Below are positions 15,139 to 23,879 of a stretch of 64,000 nucleotides of DNA, one piece after another. This stretch comes from Streptomyces sp. NBC_01571. Lineage in GTDB: Bacteria > Actinomycetota > Actinomycetes > Streptomycetales > Streptomycetaceae. Position 1 is the first letter of the stretch. Each line of letters begins with the position of its first letter. Below the pieces are notes generated by a model, which had not been told where the DNA came from, searched no databases, and worked only from the letters and a program-made list of their open reading frames with translations. The stretch is from positions 7,998,001-8,062,000 of the forward strand of contig NZ_JAPEPZ010000001.1 in assembly GCF_026339875.1 (NCBI RefSeq), written 5' to 3'. A program made the position numbers and the translations under genes.

Positions 15139-15882
15139 ATGGCTGTCGATCCTCTGATCGAACTGCAGGGCGTGAACAAGTACTTCGGCGAGCTGCATGT
15201 CCTGCAGGACATCGACCTCACCGTCGCCAAGGGGGAGGTGGTCGTCGTCATCGGCCCGTCGGGGTCGGGCAAGTCGACGCTGTGCCGAACGATCAACCGG
15301 CTGGAGACCGTCCAGTCGGGGGTCATCAGGCTGGACGGCCGGCCGCTGCCGGACGAGGGCAGGGCGCTCGCCGGGCTCCGTGCCGAGGTCGGGATGGTCT
15401 TCCAGTCCTTCAACCTCTTCGCGCACAAGACGGTCCTGCAGAACGTCTCGCTCGCCCAGATCAAGGTCCGCGGCCGCAAGAAGGAGGAGGCGGACCGGCG
15501 CTCCCGTGAACTCCTGGACCGCGTGGGCCTCGCCGCGCAGGCCCCCAAGTATCCGGCACAGCTCTCCGGCGGCCAGCAACAGCGCGTCGCCATCGCCCGC
15601 GCCCTCGCCATGGACCCCAAGGCACTGCTGTTCGACGAACCGACGTCGGCCCTCGACCCGGAGATGATCAACGAGGTGCTGGAGGTCATGCAGCAGCTCG
15701 CGCGCGACGGCATGACCATGGTCGTCGTCACCCACGAGATGGGCTTCGCGCGCTCCGCCGCCAACCGTGTCGTCTTCATGTCCGACGGCCGCATCGTCGA
15801 GGACCGCGCCCCCGAGGAGTTCTTCACCAACCCGCGCAGCGACCGCGCCAAGGACTTCCTCTCCAAGATCCTCAAGCACTGA
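15139..15882 (+). CDS. gluA: Glutamate/polar amino-acid ABC transporter ATP-binding protein (247 aa)
   Basis: The cytoplasmic ATPase that powers uptake through GluC/GluD. Walker A is GPSGSGKST (39-47), the Q-loop lies in FQSFNLFAH, the ABC signature is LSGGQ (142-146) and Walker B is LLFDEPTSALD (about 163-173), followed by the H-loop VVTHEM. The length is typical of the HisP/GlnQ/GluA family. It is the first gene of a four-gene set in the order ATPase, binding protein, permease, permease, as in the Corynebacterium gluABCD locus. The about 120-bp AT-richer region upstream presumably holds the promoter. Confidence 0.92.
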   Translation: MAVDPLIELQGVNKYFGELHVLQDIDLTVAKGEVVVVIGPSGSGKSTLCRTINRLETVQSGVIRLDGRPLPDEGRALAGLRAEVGMVFQSFNLFAHKTVLQNVSLAQIKVRGRKKEEADRRSRELLDRVGLAAQAPKYPAQLSGGQQQRVAIARALAMDPKALLFDEPTSALDPEMINEVLEVMQQLARDGMTMVVVTHEMGFARSAANRVVFMSDGRIVEDRAPEEFFTNPRSDRAKDFLSKILKH

Positions 15883-15898
15883 GCGGGGAGTGCACCGC

Positions 15899-16816
15899 AT
15901 GTTCCGTACCACACGTGTGCGCCTCGCCCTGGTGGCGATCACCGCGCTGCTCGCCACCGTCTCCGGCTGCGGCAAGGAGGGCAGCCCGCCCACCAAGGGA
16001 CCGGCCGCCGAGAAGCTGCCCACCTACGAGGTCGCGAAGGGCTTCGAGCTCCCCGACTCGCCCACCTGGGAACGGGCGCGGAAGCGCGGCTACTTGAACG
16101 TCGGCGTCAAGGAGGACCAGCCGTACCTGGGCGAGAGGGACCCGGCGACCGGCACGTACGCCGGCTTCGACATCGAGATCGCCAGGATGATGGCGGCCTC
16201 ACTCGGCTTCGACCCGAAGACCGTCAACTTCAGGACGGTCGCCTCGGCCAACCGCGAAACCGCCCTGCAGAACGGCCAGATCGACTACTACGTCGGCACC
16301 TACACCATCAACGACCTGCGCAAGAGGCTCGTCGGCTTCGCGGGCCCGTACTACATGGCCGGCCAGTCCCTGCTGGTCCGCAGGGACGAGAACGACATCC
16401 ACGGACCCCAGGACCTGGCCGGCAAACGCGTCTGCTCGGCGGCCGGTTCGACGCCGTACCAGCGCATCAGAACGGACTACCCGAGGGCCACACTCGTCGC
16501 CTACGACACCTACTCGGTCTGCGTCGACAACCTGCTCACCTACCAGGTCGACGCCGTCACCACCGACGACGCGATCCTGATCGGCTACGCGGCGAAGGTC
16601 CCCGACGAACTCAAGGTCGTCGGCAAGCCGTTCTCCAAGGAGCCCTACGGCATCGGTGTCCCGCGCGGGGACAACGCGTTGCGCTACGCACTCGACGACG
16701 CGCTGGAGGCCCGGGAGAAGAACGGCGACTGGAAGAGGGCGTACGAGGCGACGCTCGGGCTCTCCGGAGTACCCGCGCCCGCCCCGCCCGCCATCGACCG
16801 CTACCCGGCGAGCTGA
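15899..16816 (+). CDS. gluB: Glutamate ABC transporter solute-binding lipoprotein (305 aa)
   Basis: A type II signal peptide with lipobox V-S-G-C24 gives a membrane-anchored extracellular binding protein. The family-3 SBP fold is clear: GYLNVGVKEDQPYLGERDPA, YAGFDIEIARMMA, VVGKPFSKEPYGIGV. It captures glutamate or a related acidic/polar amino acid and delivers it to GluCD. The ATG at 15899 has GGGGAG 9 nt upstream; a GTG at 15890 is an alternative. The start is 16 bp after gluA. Confidence 0.92.
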   Translation: MFRTTRVRLALVAITALLATVSGCGKEGSPPTKGPAAEKLPTYEVAKGFELPDSPTWERARKRGYLNVGVKEDQPYLGERDPATGTYAGFDIEIARMMAASLGFDPKTVNFRTVASANRETALQNGQIDYYVGTYTINDLRKRLVGFAGPYYMAGQSLLVRRDENDIHGPQDLAGKRVCSAAGSTPYQRIRTDYPRATLVAYDTYSVCVDNLLTYQVDAVTTDDAILIGYAAKVPDELKVVGKPFSKEPYGIGVPRGDNALRYALDDALEAREKNGDWKRAYEATLGLSGVPAPAPPAIDRYPAS

Positions 16817-16827
16817 ACGAGGCCGAC

Positions 16828-17472
16828 GTGAACGTACTGACAGACAACTTCTCCACCTTCGCCGAGGGCTTCCTCGGCACGGTCGAACTCACCGTCTACG
16901 CATCGGTGCTGGCGCTTCTGCTGGGCTTCCTGATGGCCTCGTTCAGGGTCGCGCCGGTCGCCTCCCTGCGGGTCCTCGGCACGGCCTGGGTGGCCGTGCT
17001 GCGCAACACCCCGCTCACTCTGCTGTTCTTCGCGGTCCTGCTCGGCCTGCCGCGCTTCGGACTCGTGCTGCCCTTCCAGGTGTTCGCGGTCCTGGCACTC
17101 GGCTGCTACACCTCGGCGTTCATCTGCGAGGCGCTGCGGGCCGGCATCAACACCGTGCCCAGGGAACAGGGCGAGGCGGCCCGCAGCCTCGGCATGACGT
17201 TCCGGCAGACGCTCTCGCTCGTGGTCCTGCCGCAGGCCTTCCGCTCCGTGATCCCGCCGATCGGCTCCACCCTCATCGCGCTCGCCAAGAACTCCGCCAT
17301 CGCCGGGGCGTTCAGCGTCACCGAACTGCTCGGCACCTACAAGACCCTCAGCGAGCTCGGCTACAACATCGTCTGGACCTTCGTCTGGATCGCCGTCGGG
17401 TACCTGATCATCACCCTCGCCATCAGCGCGATCTTCAATGTCCTCGAAAAGCGCTGGGGAGTCGCCCGATGA
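16828..17472 (+). CDS. gluC: Glutamate ABC transporter permease GluC (214 aa)
   Basis: A HisM-type inner-membrane permease with about five hydrophobic segments and the conserved EAA loop (LRAGINTVPREQGEAARSLG) that contacts the ATPase. The GTG start is 11 bp after gluB, and its TGA overlaps the gluD ATG (ATGA), indicating translational coupling. With GluD it forms the transport channel. Confidence 0.92.
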   Translation: MNVLTDNFSTFAEGFLGTVELTVYASVLALLLGFLMASFRVAPVASLRVLGTAWVAVLRNTPLTLLFFAVLLGLPRFGLVLPFQVFAVLALGCYTSAFICEALRAGINTVPREQGEAARSLGMTFRQTLSLVVLPQAFRSVIPPIGSTLIALAKNSAIAGAFSVTELLGTYKTLSELGYNIVWTFVWIAVGYLIITLAISAIFNVLEKRWGVAR

Positions 17473-18407
17473 CCGCCACCGCCCCTCGGTCACCCGCCCA
17501 CCGGCCCAGGGCCCGCCGGTCCACCGGTCAGCGGTCCACCGCCCTCTACGACGTCCCCGGGCCGAGGACCCGGCAACGGCACCGCATGTACGGGGTCGTG
17601 TCCACCGTCCTGATCCTCGCCCTGATCGGCTGGGTCCTCTATCTCCTGTTCGACACCGGCCAGTTCACGCACACCAAGTGGATGCCCTTCGAGTACAAGG
17701 GCATCCAGGAACTTCTGCTGCGGGGACTGGGCAACACGCTCAAGGCCTTCGCGCTGGCCGCCGTGTTCTCGCTGGCGCTGGGCGCGGTGCTCGCCACGGG
17801 ACGCCTCTCCGACCATGGCCCGGTGCGCTGGATCTCGACACTGGTCGTCGAGTTCTTCCGCGCCATGCCCGTGCTGGTGATGATCTTCTTCATCTTCGTG
17901 GCGCTGAAGGTGCAGCCGCTGCCCGCGCTGGTGGCGGGACTGACGCTCTACAACGGCTCGGTGCTCGCCGAGGTCTTCCGCTCCGGCGTCAACTCCGTCG
18001 ACCGCGGGCAGCGGGAGGCCGCGTTCGCGCTCGGCATGCGCAAGACCCAGGTCATGTCCCATGTCCTCGTACCGCAGGCCGTACGGGCCATGCTGCCCGC
18101 CATCATCAGCCAGCTGGTGGTGGCGTTGAAGGACACCTCGCTCGGTTTTCTCATCACCTATGAGGAGTTCCTCCACGCCGGGAAACTGATCGCGTCCAAC
18201 CTCGACTACGATTTGCCGTTCATCCCCGTGGTGATGGTGATCTCGCCGATCTACATCGGGATGTGCATGCTGCTCTCCTGGTTCGCCCAGCGGGTGTCCC
18301 GGTGGGAGCGGCGCAGTCCCAAGACCGAGGCCGTGAAGGTGGCACCGGCCGAACCAGGGACGCTGCTGCCGGGTGGGGGGCTTCCCCCCACCGCCCCGAG
18401 ACCGTAG
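17469..18407 (+). CDS. gluD: Glutamate ABC transporter permease GluD (312 aa)
   Basis: The second permease subunit, with a long basic N-terminal tail (about 55 residues, Arg/Pro-rich) before the first membrane helix and the EAA loop (FRSGVNSVDRGQREAAFALG). The extra N-terminal tail and a Pro-rich C-terminal tail (PKTEAVKVAPAEPG) are typical of GluD. The ATG overlaps the gluC stop. A terminator-like hairpin lies inside the last codons. Confidence 0.92.
   Translation: MTATAPRSPAHRPRARRSTGQRSTALYDVPGPRTRQRHRMYGVVSTVLILALIGWVLYLLFDTGQFTHTKWMPFEYKGIQELLLRGLGNTLKAFALAAVFSLALGAVLATGRLSDHGPVRWISTLVVEFFRAMPVLVMIFFIFVALKVQPLPALVAGLTLYNGSVLAEVFRSGVNSVDRGQREAAFALGMRKTQVMSHVLVPQAVRAMLPAIISQLVVALKDTSLGFLITYEEFLHAGKLIASNLDYDLPFIPVVMVISPIYIGMCMLLSWFAQRVSRWERRSPKTEAVKVAPAEPGTLLPGGGLPPTAPRP
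18372..18392 (+). terminator. Hairpin inside the gluD 3' end
   Basis: GGTGGGGGG (18372-18380) and CCCCCCACC (18384-18392) are perfect 9-bp complements with a 3-nt loop, just upstream of the gluD stop and between convergent genes. It is a likely gluABCD terminator. Confidence 0.6.
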
Positions 18408-18455
18408 GGGGAGCAGCAGCTCACAGGGCCAGACCCGGCCGGCGGCAGCCGGAGA

Positions 18456-20024
18456 TCACTGCTCGCGCAGGGGAATCGACACGTAGGACGGGTCGTTCGC
18501 CGGTGAGGAGAAGGTCAGCTGCGCGCCGGACGGGTTGTGCTCGATGTAGAGCGGGTCGACCGTGTCGACGACCAGGGCGAGCCGGTGCCCTGCCGGGACG
18601 TCGTAGGCCGTGGAGTACAGGTCCAGGTCGACGCCGAACGGCTTGCCGGGCGTCTGCCCGTGGAAGGTGTACGGCGCGTTGCTGACCAGCTTGCCGAGGC
18701 CGAGCGGCCCCACGTCGTAGAGATAGGCGACGAGGGTGCCGCTCTCCTTGGTCGGGGTGAGGGTGGTGTGCAGCCGGGCGGTGCCGCGCACCTGCTGGGC
18801 GCTCGCGTACCGCTCCGACTGCCAGACGGCCGCCCAGCGGCGCGGCAGCAGCGGGATGGCGGCCGTCGGGGGGACCCGCGCCAGCTGGTCCAGGACGCTG
18901 GAGAGGAAGATGATCCCGCCGTCCGCGCCCGAGTCGACGTTCGTGTGGATCGTGGTGGTGCCCGCCAGCGCGATCTTCCTCGTGGTGGCGCCGACCGACT
19001 TCCAGTCCGGGTAGCCCTCGTAGCCGCCGGTGGAGCGGGACTTGAGCTGGACCGGCTGCTCGCGGTCGATTCCGTTGTCCTCGCCCCTGAGGTAGTGGTC
19101 GAACCAGCGGCCGGTGTCCGTCCACACGTCGTTGGGGACACCGAACAGACCGGGCAGCTCGGCGGTGGCGTGGTCGCCGGGGCGGAACTCCAGACGCTTG
19201 GGTCCGGTCAGCTCCTCGTAGAAGCGGGCGTACTGGTTGGGCGGGAAGATCGTGTCGCCCCAGGCGTTGGCCATGAAGACGGCCGGCCTGTTCTTGTCGA
19301 GCTGGTCGACGTAGGTCTCGGGGGAACGTTTCCTCCCCCAGGCGATCATCTCCTGTTCCTTCGAGAGGTCCGAGGAGAAGAAGCCCTCCAGGGTCTGACG
19401 GAGTTCGGCGCTGGGGCGGCCGGTGAGGGCGCCGACGCCGCCGAGCAGCGCGGTGGCCTGGCTGTGCTGGGTGCGGCCCGAGTAGATCGAGTCGATGAGA
19501 TCGGCCCAGCCGCTGAGCGCGGCGACCGCCTTGATCCGCTTGTCGTGCTCGGCGGCCAGCAGGCTGATCCCGGCGCCGTACGAGACACCGGCCACACCGA
19601 TCCGCCGCGCGTCGGCGGGGGTGTTGGCGAGCGCCCAGTCGATCACTTTGGAGGTGTCGGCCACGTCGGGCGGCCCCGCCACTTCTATCTCGCCGCCGGA
19701 CTGCCAGAAGCCGCGGACGTTGTAACCGACCACCACGTAGCCGGAGTCGGCGAGTCTCCGGGCCTGCGCGAGGTACTCGACCTGGGGCAGACCCCAGCTC
19801 GTGGGCAGCACGATGAGCGGGTAGGTGCGGGTGCCGTCGGCGTCCGAGGGGGTGACGACGTTGCCCTTGAGAACCGTGCCACCGTCCCCGGTGATGTCGA
19901 CGAAGCGGACGCCGCCCGTGGCCGCCCGGGCGGTGGGGGCGAGCCCGAGGGTGCCGCCGGTGATCAGGGCCGCCGAGACGGCACCCACGGCGGTCGTGCG
20001 CAGGGCATGGCGATGGAGTCCCAC
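18456..20024 (-). CDS. Secreted CocE/NonD (S15) family hydrolase (522 aa)
   Basis: An exported serine hydrolase resembling X-Pro dipeptidyl-peptidases and acyl hydrolases. The N-terminus is a signal peptide (MGLHRHALRTTAVGAVSAAL, Ala-x-Ala cleavage near residue 35). The nucleophile elbow is GVSYGAG, an Asp lies in ANAWGDTIFP and the His in RPGDHATAELPG. The C-terminal jelly-roll domain (TARLHTTLTPTKESGTLVAY) is that of the S15 family. The substrate is unknown. Divergent GTAA-rich sequence upstream may be an operator. Confidence 0.8.
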   Translation of the reverse strand: MGLHRHALRTTAVGAVSAALITGGTLGLAPTARAATGGVRFVDITGDGGTVLKGNVVTPSDADGTRTYPLIVLPTSWGLPQVEYLAQARRLADSGYVVVGYNVRGFWQSGGEIEVAGPPDVADTSKVIDWALANTPADARRIGVAGVSYGAGISLLAAEHDKRIKAVAALSGWADLIDSIYSGRTQHSQATALLGGVGALTGRPSAELRQTLEGFFSSDLSKEQEMIAWGRKRSPETYVDQLDKNRPAVFMANAWGDTIFPPNQYARFYEELTGPKRLEFRPGDHATAELPGLFGVPNDVWTDTGRWFDHYLRGEDNGIDREQPVQLKSRSTGGYEGYPDWKSVGATTRKIALAGTTTIHTNVDSGADGGIIFLSSVLDQLARVPPTAAIPLLPRRWAAVWQSERYASAQQVRGTARLHTTLTPTKESGTLVAYLYDVGPLGLGKLVSNAPYTFHGQTPGKPFGVDLDLYSTAYDVPAGHRLALVVDTVDPLYIEHNPSGAQLTFSSPANDPSYVSIPLREQ

Positions 20025-20060
20025 GGGCCACTCCTCACTCGTGTCGGTGGAAAGTGACCC

Positions 20061-20115
20061 GACGGTAACCTCGCGCGCTTACCGGAAGTAACCCGTCGGT
20101 AAGTTACGCGCGGGT
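20061..20115. promoter_or_regulatory. Cluster of CGGTAA/GTAAC motifs upstream of the S15 hydrolase
   Basis: Within 55 bp there are CGGTAACC (20063), an inverted pair TTACCG (20079-20084) / CGGTAA (20097-20102), GAAGTAACCCG and CGGGTAA (20111). The density and symmetry suggest a TetR-type operator overlapping the hydrolase promoter. Confidence 0.45.
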
Positions 20116-20118
20116 AAA

Positions 20119-20141
20119 GGTTCCGGGAAGGTGCCGGAACC
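20119..20141 (-). terminator. Hairpin at the end of the membrane-anchored protein gene
   Basis: GGTTCCGG (20119-20126) and CCGGAACC (20134-20141) form an 8-bp perfect stem with a 7-nt loop, abutting the stop codon. Confidence 0.5.
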
Positions 20142-20917
20142 TACGAGGCGCGGTGCGAGCTGCGTGCCGGTGCCGGTGCCGGTGCCGGCGTGGGCGCGGG
20201 CGGCGGGGTCCTGGCGGCGCGGGTCACGTCCGCGACGACTTCGACCACATCGGGGCCGTAGGCCTGCGAGTTCACCACCTTCAGGAGCAGGACGAAGGAG
20301 TTCCCACCGTGTTTGCGCGCCAGGCGCTCGTGGTTGCGGGCGAGGTAGCGGGTCGCCGCCTGGTTGGTGATCGCGCGCTGGCCGCAGAAGAGGAACACCG
20401 GACGCGTCCCGCGCTCCTGGCCCGCGACCAGCCGGGCGAGGATCACGTACTCGCCCTTGCCCGACTCCAGGAGGTAGCGCTCGCTGCCGATCTGGAACGC
20501 GCCGCGGTTCGGGCCCGGTTCCGAGTCGACGTTCACGTCGACGCCCGGCAGCAGCGAGTGCAGATGCGCCGCCATCCGCCGGTTGGACGAGGGGCCTCCC
20601 ACGCAGAACTCCGTTCGCTCCCCGAAACCCTGCTGCGTCGCGTCGTGCGCGATAACCTGGGCATGCGCGCCGCAGTCCTTGATCAGGGCGGACAGTTCGA
20701 GCAACGCGAACACGTCGTGCCGCATCACGGTGAGCTCCGGGCCGCCCGCCTCCCGGTTGACCACCAGCAGCGACTCGGAGTTGTCGGGCAGTCCGAAGAA
20801 CGCCTGCTTGCGCCGGAGTCTGCGCTTCCACAGGTACGTACGGGCGAGCCAGCCGAGGGTGGCACTGACGCCTGCCGCCAGCACGCCGAGGACGATGTTG
20901 CGCACGTCGTCATTCAT
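20141..20917 (-). CDS. Membrane-anchored protein with unassigned alpha/beta domain (258 aa)
   Basis: One N-terminal membrane helix (IVLGVLAAGVSATLGWLA), a basic patch (WKRRLRRKQ), then a roughly 190-residue cytoplasmic-looking alpha/beta domain with conserved-looking blocks: SLLVVNREAGGPELTVMRHD, ALLELSALIKDCGA, TEFCVGGPSSNRRMA, VFLFCGQRAITNQAA. The C-VGGP-SN block suggests a Rossmann-like ligand-binding loop, but I cannot place it in a named family. The C-terminus is a run of Ala-Pro from a GTGCCG tandem repeat. The protein type appears widespread in Streptomyces (recollection). Divergent from ggt. Confidence 0.6.
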   Translation of the reverse strand: MNDDVRNIVLGVLAAGVSATLGWLARTYLWKRRLRRKQAFFGLPDNSESLLVVNREAGGPELTVMRHDVFALLELSALIKDCGAHAQVIAHDATQQGFGERTEFCVGGPSSNRRMAAHLHSLLPGVDVNVDSEPGPNRGAFQIGSERYLLESGKGEYVILARLVAGQERGTRPVFLFCGQRAITNQAATRYLARNHERLARKHGGNSFVLLLKVVNSQAYGPDVVEVVADVTRAARTPPPAPTPAPAPAPARSSHRAS

Positions 20918-21021
20918 GGGCGCGCATGCTAGCCGGAATGCGCAACGGTGTTCGAGGGGGTCCTGACGGAAGGGTGGAGGTGCGGTTACGCTGCGCGGAC
21001 GGCTGTTGACTGGAGGTACGG

Positions 21022-22842
21022 ATGCGTCGCCCTGTTGCGCGGAATCTGGCGGTCTTGGCGGTTTCGGCCGCGGTGGTCTCGGTCGGTGCGGCCGCGCCTC
21101 CCGGCGCCGGGAAGGCGACCGTGTCCGCCGTCGGCGGCGCGTCGCCGAAGGTGCCGGTCGCCGTCGGGTACGGCGGCGCCGTGGCGAGCGTCGACGCCGA
21201 CGCCTCCGCCGCGGGTATAGAGGTCCTCAGGAAGGGCGGCAACGCGGTGGACGCGGCGGTCGCCACGGCCGCGGCCCTCGGTGTCACCGAGCCCTACTCC
21301 TCCGGCGTGGGCGGAGGCGGCTACTTCGTCTACTACGACGCCAAGTCCCGTACGGTGCACACGATCGACGGCCGTGAGACGGCGCCGCTGAGCGCCGACT
21401 CGGGGCTGTTCCTGGAGAACGGCAAGCCGCTCGCCTTCGCGGACGCCGTCACCAGCGGACTGAGCGTCGGTACGCCGGGCACGCCCGCGACCTGGCAGAC
21501 GGCGCTGGACAGCTGGGGCAGCAGGCGGCTGAGCAGCGTCCTCAAGCCCGCGGAACGGATCGCGCGCGACGGCTTCACGGTCGACGCGACCTTCCGCTCC
21601 CAGACGGAGTCCAACGAGGCCCGCTTCAGGAACTTCCCGGACACCGCCAAGCTGTTCCTGCCCGGCGGCTCGCTCCCGGCGGTCGGCTCGACCTTCACCA
21701 ACCCCGACCTCGCCCGCACCTACGAGGAGTTGGGTCGCAAGGGCGTCGGCGCGATCTACCACGGCGACCTCGGCGAGGACATCGTCGCCACCGTGAACAA
21801 GCCGCCGGTGGAGACCGGTTCCGGCTACAACGCCCGGCCCGGAAAGCTGTCGCTCAGGGACCTGGCCGCCTACCGGGCGAAGAAGCAGGCGCCGACGGAG
21901 ACGGCGTACCGCGGCCGGAAGGTCTACACGATCGCGCCCTCCTCGTCCGGTGGCACGACGGTCGGCGAGGCCCTCAACATCCTGGAGCGGACCGACCTCT
22001 CCAAGGCGAGCGACGTGCAGTACCTGCACCACTACATCGAGGCCAGCCGGATCGCATTCGCCGACCGGGGGCGCTGGGTCGGCGACCCGGCCTTCGAGCA
22101 CGTACCCACGAAGGAACTGCTGTCGCAGAAGTACGCCGACTCCCGCGCGTGCCTCGTCAAGGACGACGCGGTGCTGACCAGTCCGCTCGCGCCGGGCGAC
22201 CCGCGCCACCCGGCGGCCTGCTCCACCGCGGGGACCGCCGCCCCGACGACGTACGAGGGTGAGAACACCACGCACCTCACGGTCGCCGACAAGTGGGGTG
22301 ACGTCGTCTCGTACACGCTGACCATCGAGCAGACCGGCGGCAGCGGCATCACCGTCCCGGGCCGCGGCTTCCTCCTCAACAACGAGTTGACGGACTTCTC
22401 CTTCACCCCGGCCAGTCCGGCCGTGCACGACCCGAACCTGCCCGGCCCCGGCAAGCGGCCGCGCTCGTCGATCTCGCCGACGATCGTGCTGGACCGGCAC
22501 GACCAGCCGGTGGTGGCGCTCGGTTCGCCGGGCGGCGCCACCATCATCACCACCGTGCTGCAGACGCTCACCGGATTCCTGGACCGCGGGCTGCCGCTCG
22601 TCGACGCGATCGCCGCGCCGCGGGCCAGCCAGCGCAACGCGGCACAGACGGAACTCGAACCGGGCCTGTACGACAGCGCGCTCAGGACCCGGCTGGAGGC
22701 GCTCGGACACTCCTTCAAGCCCAACCCCGAGATCGGCGCGGCGACGGGCGTCCAGCGCCTTCCGAACGGCAAGTGGCTGGCCGCGGCGGAGACGGTACGG
22801 CGCGGGGGCGGATCGGCGATGGTGGTGCGTCCCGCGTCCTAA
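21022..22842 (+). CDS. ggt: Gamma-glutamyltransferase (606 aa)
   Basis: A secreted Ntn-hydrolase that cleaves glutathione and other gamma-glutamyl compounds. The N-terminus is an export signal (NLAVLAVSAAVVSVGAAAPP). The autoprocessing site and nucleophile is T416 in ENTTHLTVAD; the substrate-binding GSPGGATI and RSSISPTIV motifs are present. The large-subunit start AAGIEVLRKGGNAVDAAVAT is typical. The ATG at 21022 is preceded by CTGGAGG. Its TAA stop is formed with the first base of MITE copy 2, which begins at 22842. Confidence 0.93.
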   Translation: MRRPVARNLAVLAVSAAVVSVGAAAPPGAGKATVSAVGGASPKVPVAVGYGGAVASVDADASAAGIEVLRKGGNAVDAAVATAAALGVTEPYSSGVGGGGYFVYYDAKSRTVHTIDGRETAPLSADSGLFLENGKPLAFADAVTSGLSVGTPGTPATWQTALDSWGSRRLSSVLKPAERIARDGFTVDATFRSQTESNEARFRNFPDTAKLFLPGGSLPAVGSTFTNPDLARTYEELGRKGVGAIYHGDLGEDIVATVNKPPVETGSGYNARPGKLSLRDLAAYRAKKQAPTETAYRGRKVYTIAPSSSGGTTVGEALNILERTDLSKASDVQYLHHYIEASRIAFADRGRWVGDPAFEHVPTKELLSQKYADSRACLVKDDAVLTSPLAPGDPRHPAACSTAGTAAPTTYEGENTTHLTVADKWGDVVSYTLTIEQTGGSGITVPGRGFLLNNELTDFSFTPASPAVHDPNLPGPGKRPRSSISPTIVLDRHDQPVVALGSPGGATIITTVLQTLTGFLDRGLPLVDAIAAPRASQRNAAQTELEPGLYDSALRTRLEALGHSFKPNPEIGAATGVQRLPNGKWLAAAETVRRGGGSAMVVRPAS

Positions 22843-23003
22843 GGGCTGTCCCGTGATCCCCGGCGGGCGCACGACGACAGCCACGGCACCTCGCCGCGTT
22901 GTCGGATCGCCCGAATACGCCCAGCATGAGGACGACCCTCCGCCTTGCGATGCACCGCATCCGACGCCGCGCGCTGATCCACCGGGGATTACGGGACAGC
23001 CCT
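22842..23003. mobile_element. MITE copy 2 (162 bp), flanked by TA
   Basis: Inverted termini AGGGCTGTCCCGTGATCCCC and its near-complement bound the element; TA dinucleotides lie on both sides (22840-22841 and 23004-23005), indicating a TA target duplication. It differs from copy 3 at only four positions. No coding capacity is evident. It sits directly on the ggt stop codon. Confidence 0.88.
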
Positions 23004-23058
23004 TAAGCGCCGCGGCAGGCCGACGGACGGATCGCGCGGCCCGGCCGGGCGTGAGCGG

Positions 23059-23088
23059 GTGAACGGCGCGGGACGCCGCGCCGTTCAC
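23059..23088 (-). terminator. Hairpin terminator after map
   Basis: GTGAACGGCGCG (23059-23070) and CGCGCCGTTCAC (23077-23088) form a perfect 12-bp stem with a 6-nt loop, 24 bp beyond the map stop. Confidence 0.7.
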
Positions 23089-23111
23089 GGCACGCTGGCG
23101 CGGGCCCGGTG

Positions 23112-23879
23112 TCAGCGCGCCGTCAGGACGCGGGGCCCCGAGTCCGTGATGGCCACCGTGTGCTCGGCGTGGGCCGCGCGGGAGCCGTCGTCCGTACGCA
23201 GGGTCCAGCCGTCGGGCGCCGCGTGGAAGCCGTCGGTGCCGCCGCCGATGAGCATGGGCTCGATGGCGAGGACCATGCCGTGGCGCAGCGGCAGGCCGCG
23301 GCCGGGACGCCCCTCGTTGGGAACGGGCGGGTCCTCGTGCATACGGCGGCCCACGCCGTGGCCGCCGAAGCCGTCCGGGATGCCGTACCCCGCCGCGCGG
23401 CAGACCGTGCCGACGGCGTGCGCGATGTCCCCGATGCGGTTGCCGACGACGGCCGCCGCGATGCCCGCCGCGAGGGCGCGGTCGGCGGTCTCGACCAGGC
23501 GGACGTCGGCGGCGCGCGGCCGGCCGACGACGAAGCTGATCGCCGAGTCGCCGACCCAGCCGCCCAGTTCGGCACCGAAGTCGATGGAGACCAGGTCTCC
23601 GTCGCGCAGCCGGTAGCCGGTGGGGATGCCGTGCACGATCGCGTCGTTCACGGAGGCGCAGATGACCGCGGGGAACGGGGTGGGTGCGAATGAGGGGCGG
23701 TAGCCGAGGAAGGGGGAGCCGGCGCCCGCGTCACGCAGTACCTGGTGGGCGACCTCGTCCAGCTCCAGCAGGGAGACGCCCACGGCGGCCGCTTCCCGCA
23801 CGGCCGTGAGCGCCCTGCCCACGACCTGTCCCGCCTCGTGCATCGCGTCGATCGATGTGTCCGTCTTGAGTTCCACCAT
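23112..23879 (-). CDS. map: Type I methionine aminopeptidase (255 aa)
   Basis: Removes the initiator Met from nascent proteins using a dinuclear metal site. All five ligands are visible: D100, D111, H174, E207 and E239 (SIDFG, GDSA, GGHGVG, IEPM, AEHTV). The N-terminal region lacks a zinc-finger extension, as in short actinobacterial forms. It is divergent from a small XRE gene with which it shares a 32-bp control region; its -10 (TATAGT) lies 7 nt before the ATG, so translation is probably leaderless. This is likely a secondary, XRE-controlled map rather than the secY-linked housekeeping one. Confidence 0.9.
   Translation of the reverse strand: MVELKTDTSIDAMHEAGQVVGRALTAVREAAAVGVSLLELDEVAHQVLRDAGAGSPFLGYRPSFAPTPFPAVICASVNDAIVHGIPTGYRLRDGDLVSIDFGAELGGWVGDSAISFVVGRPRAADVRLVETADRALAAGIAAAVVGNRIGDIAHAVGTVCRAAGYGIPDGFGGHGVGRRMHEDPPVPNEGRPGRGLPLRHGMVLAIEPMLIGGGTDGFHAAPDGWTLRTDDGSRAAHAEHTVAITDSGPRVLTAR

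Noticed and set aside
20986..23088. A 700-residue minus-strand frame across ggt and the MITE
   Set aside because: Arg/Gly-rich shadow of ggt; it runs through the MITE and has no ribosome site or recognisable domain.
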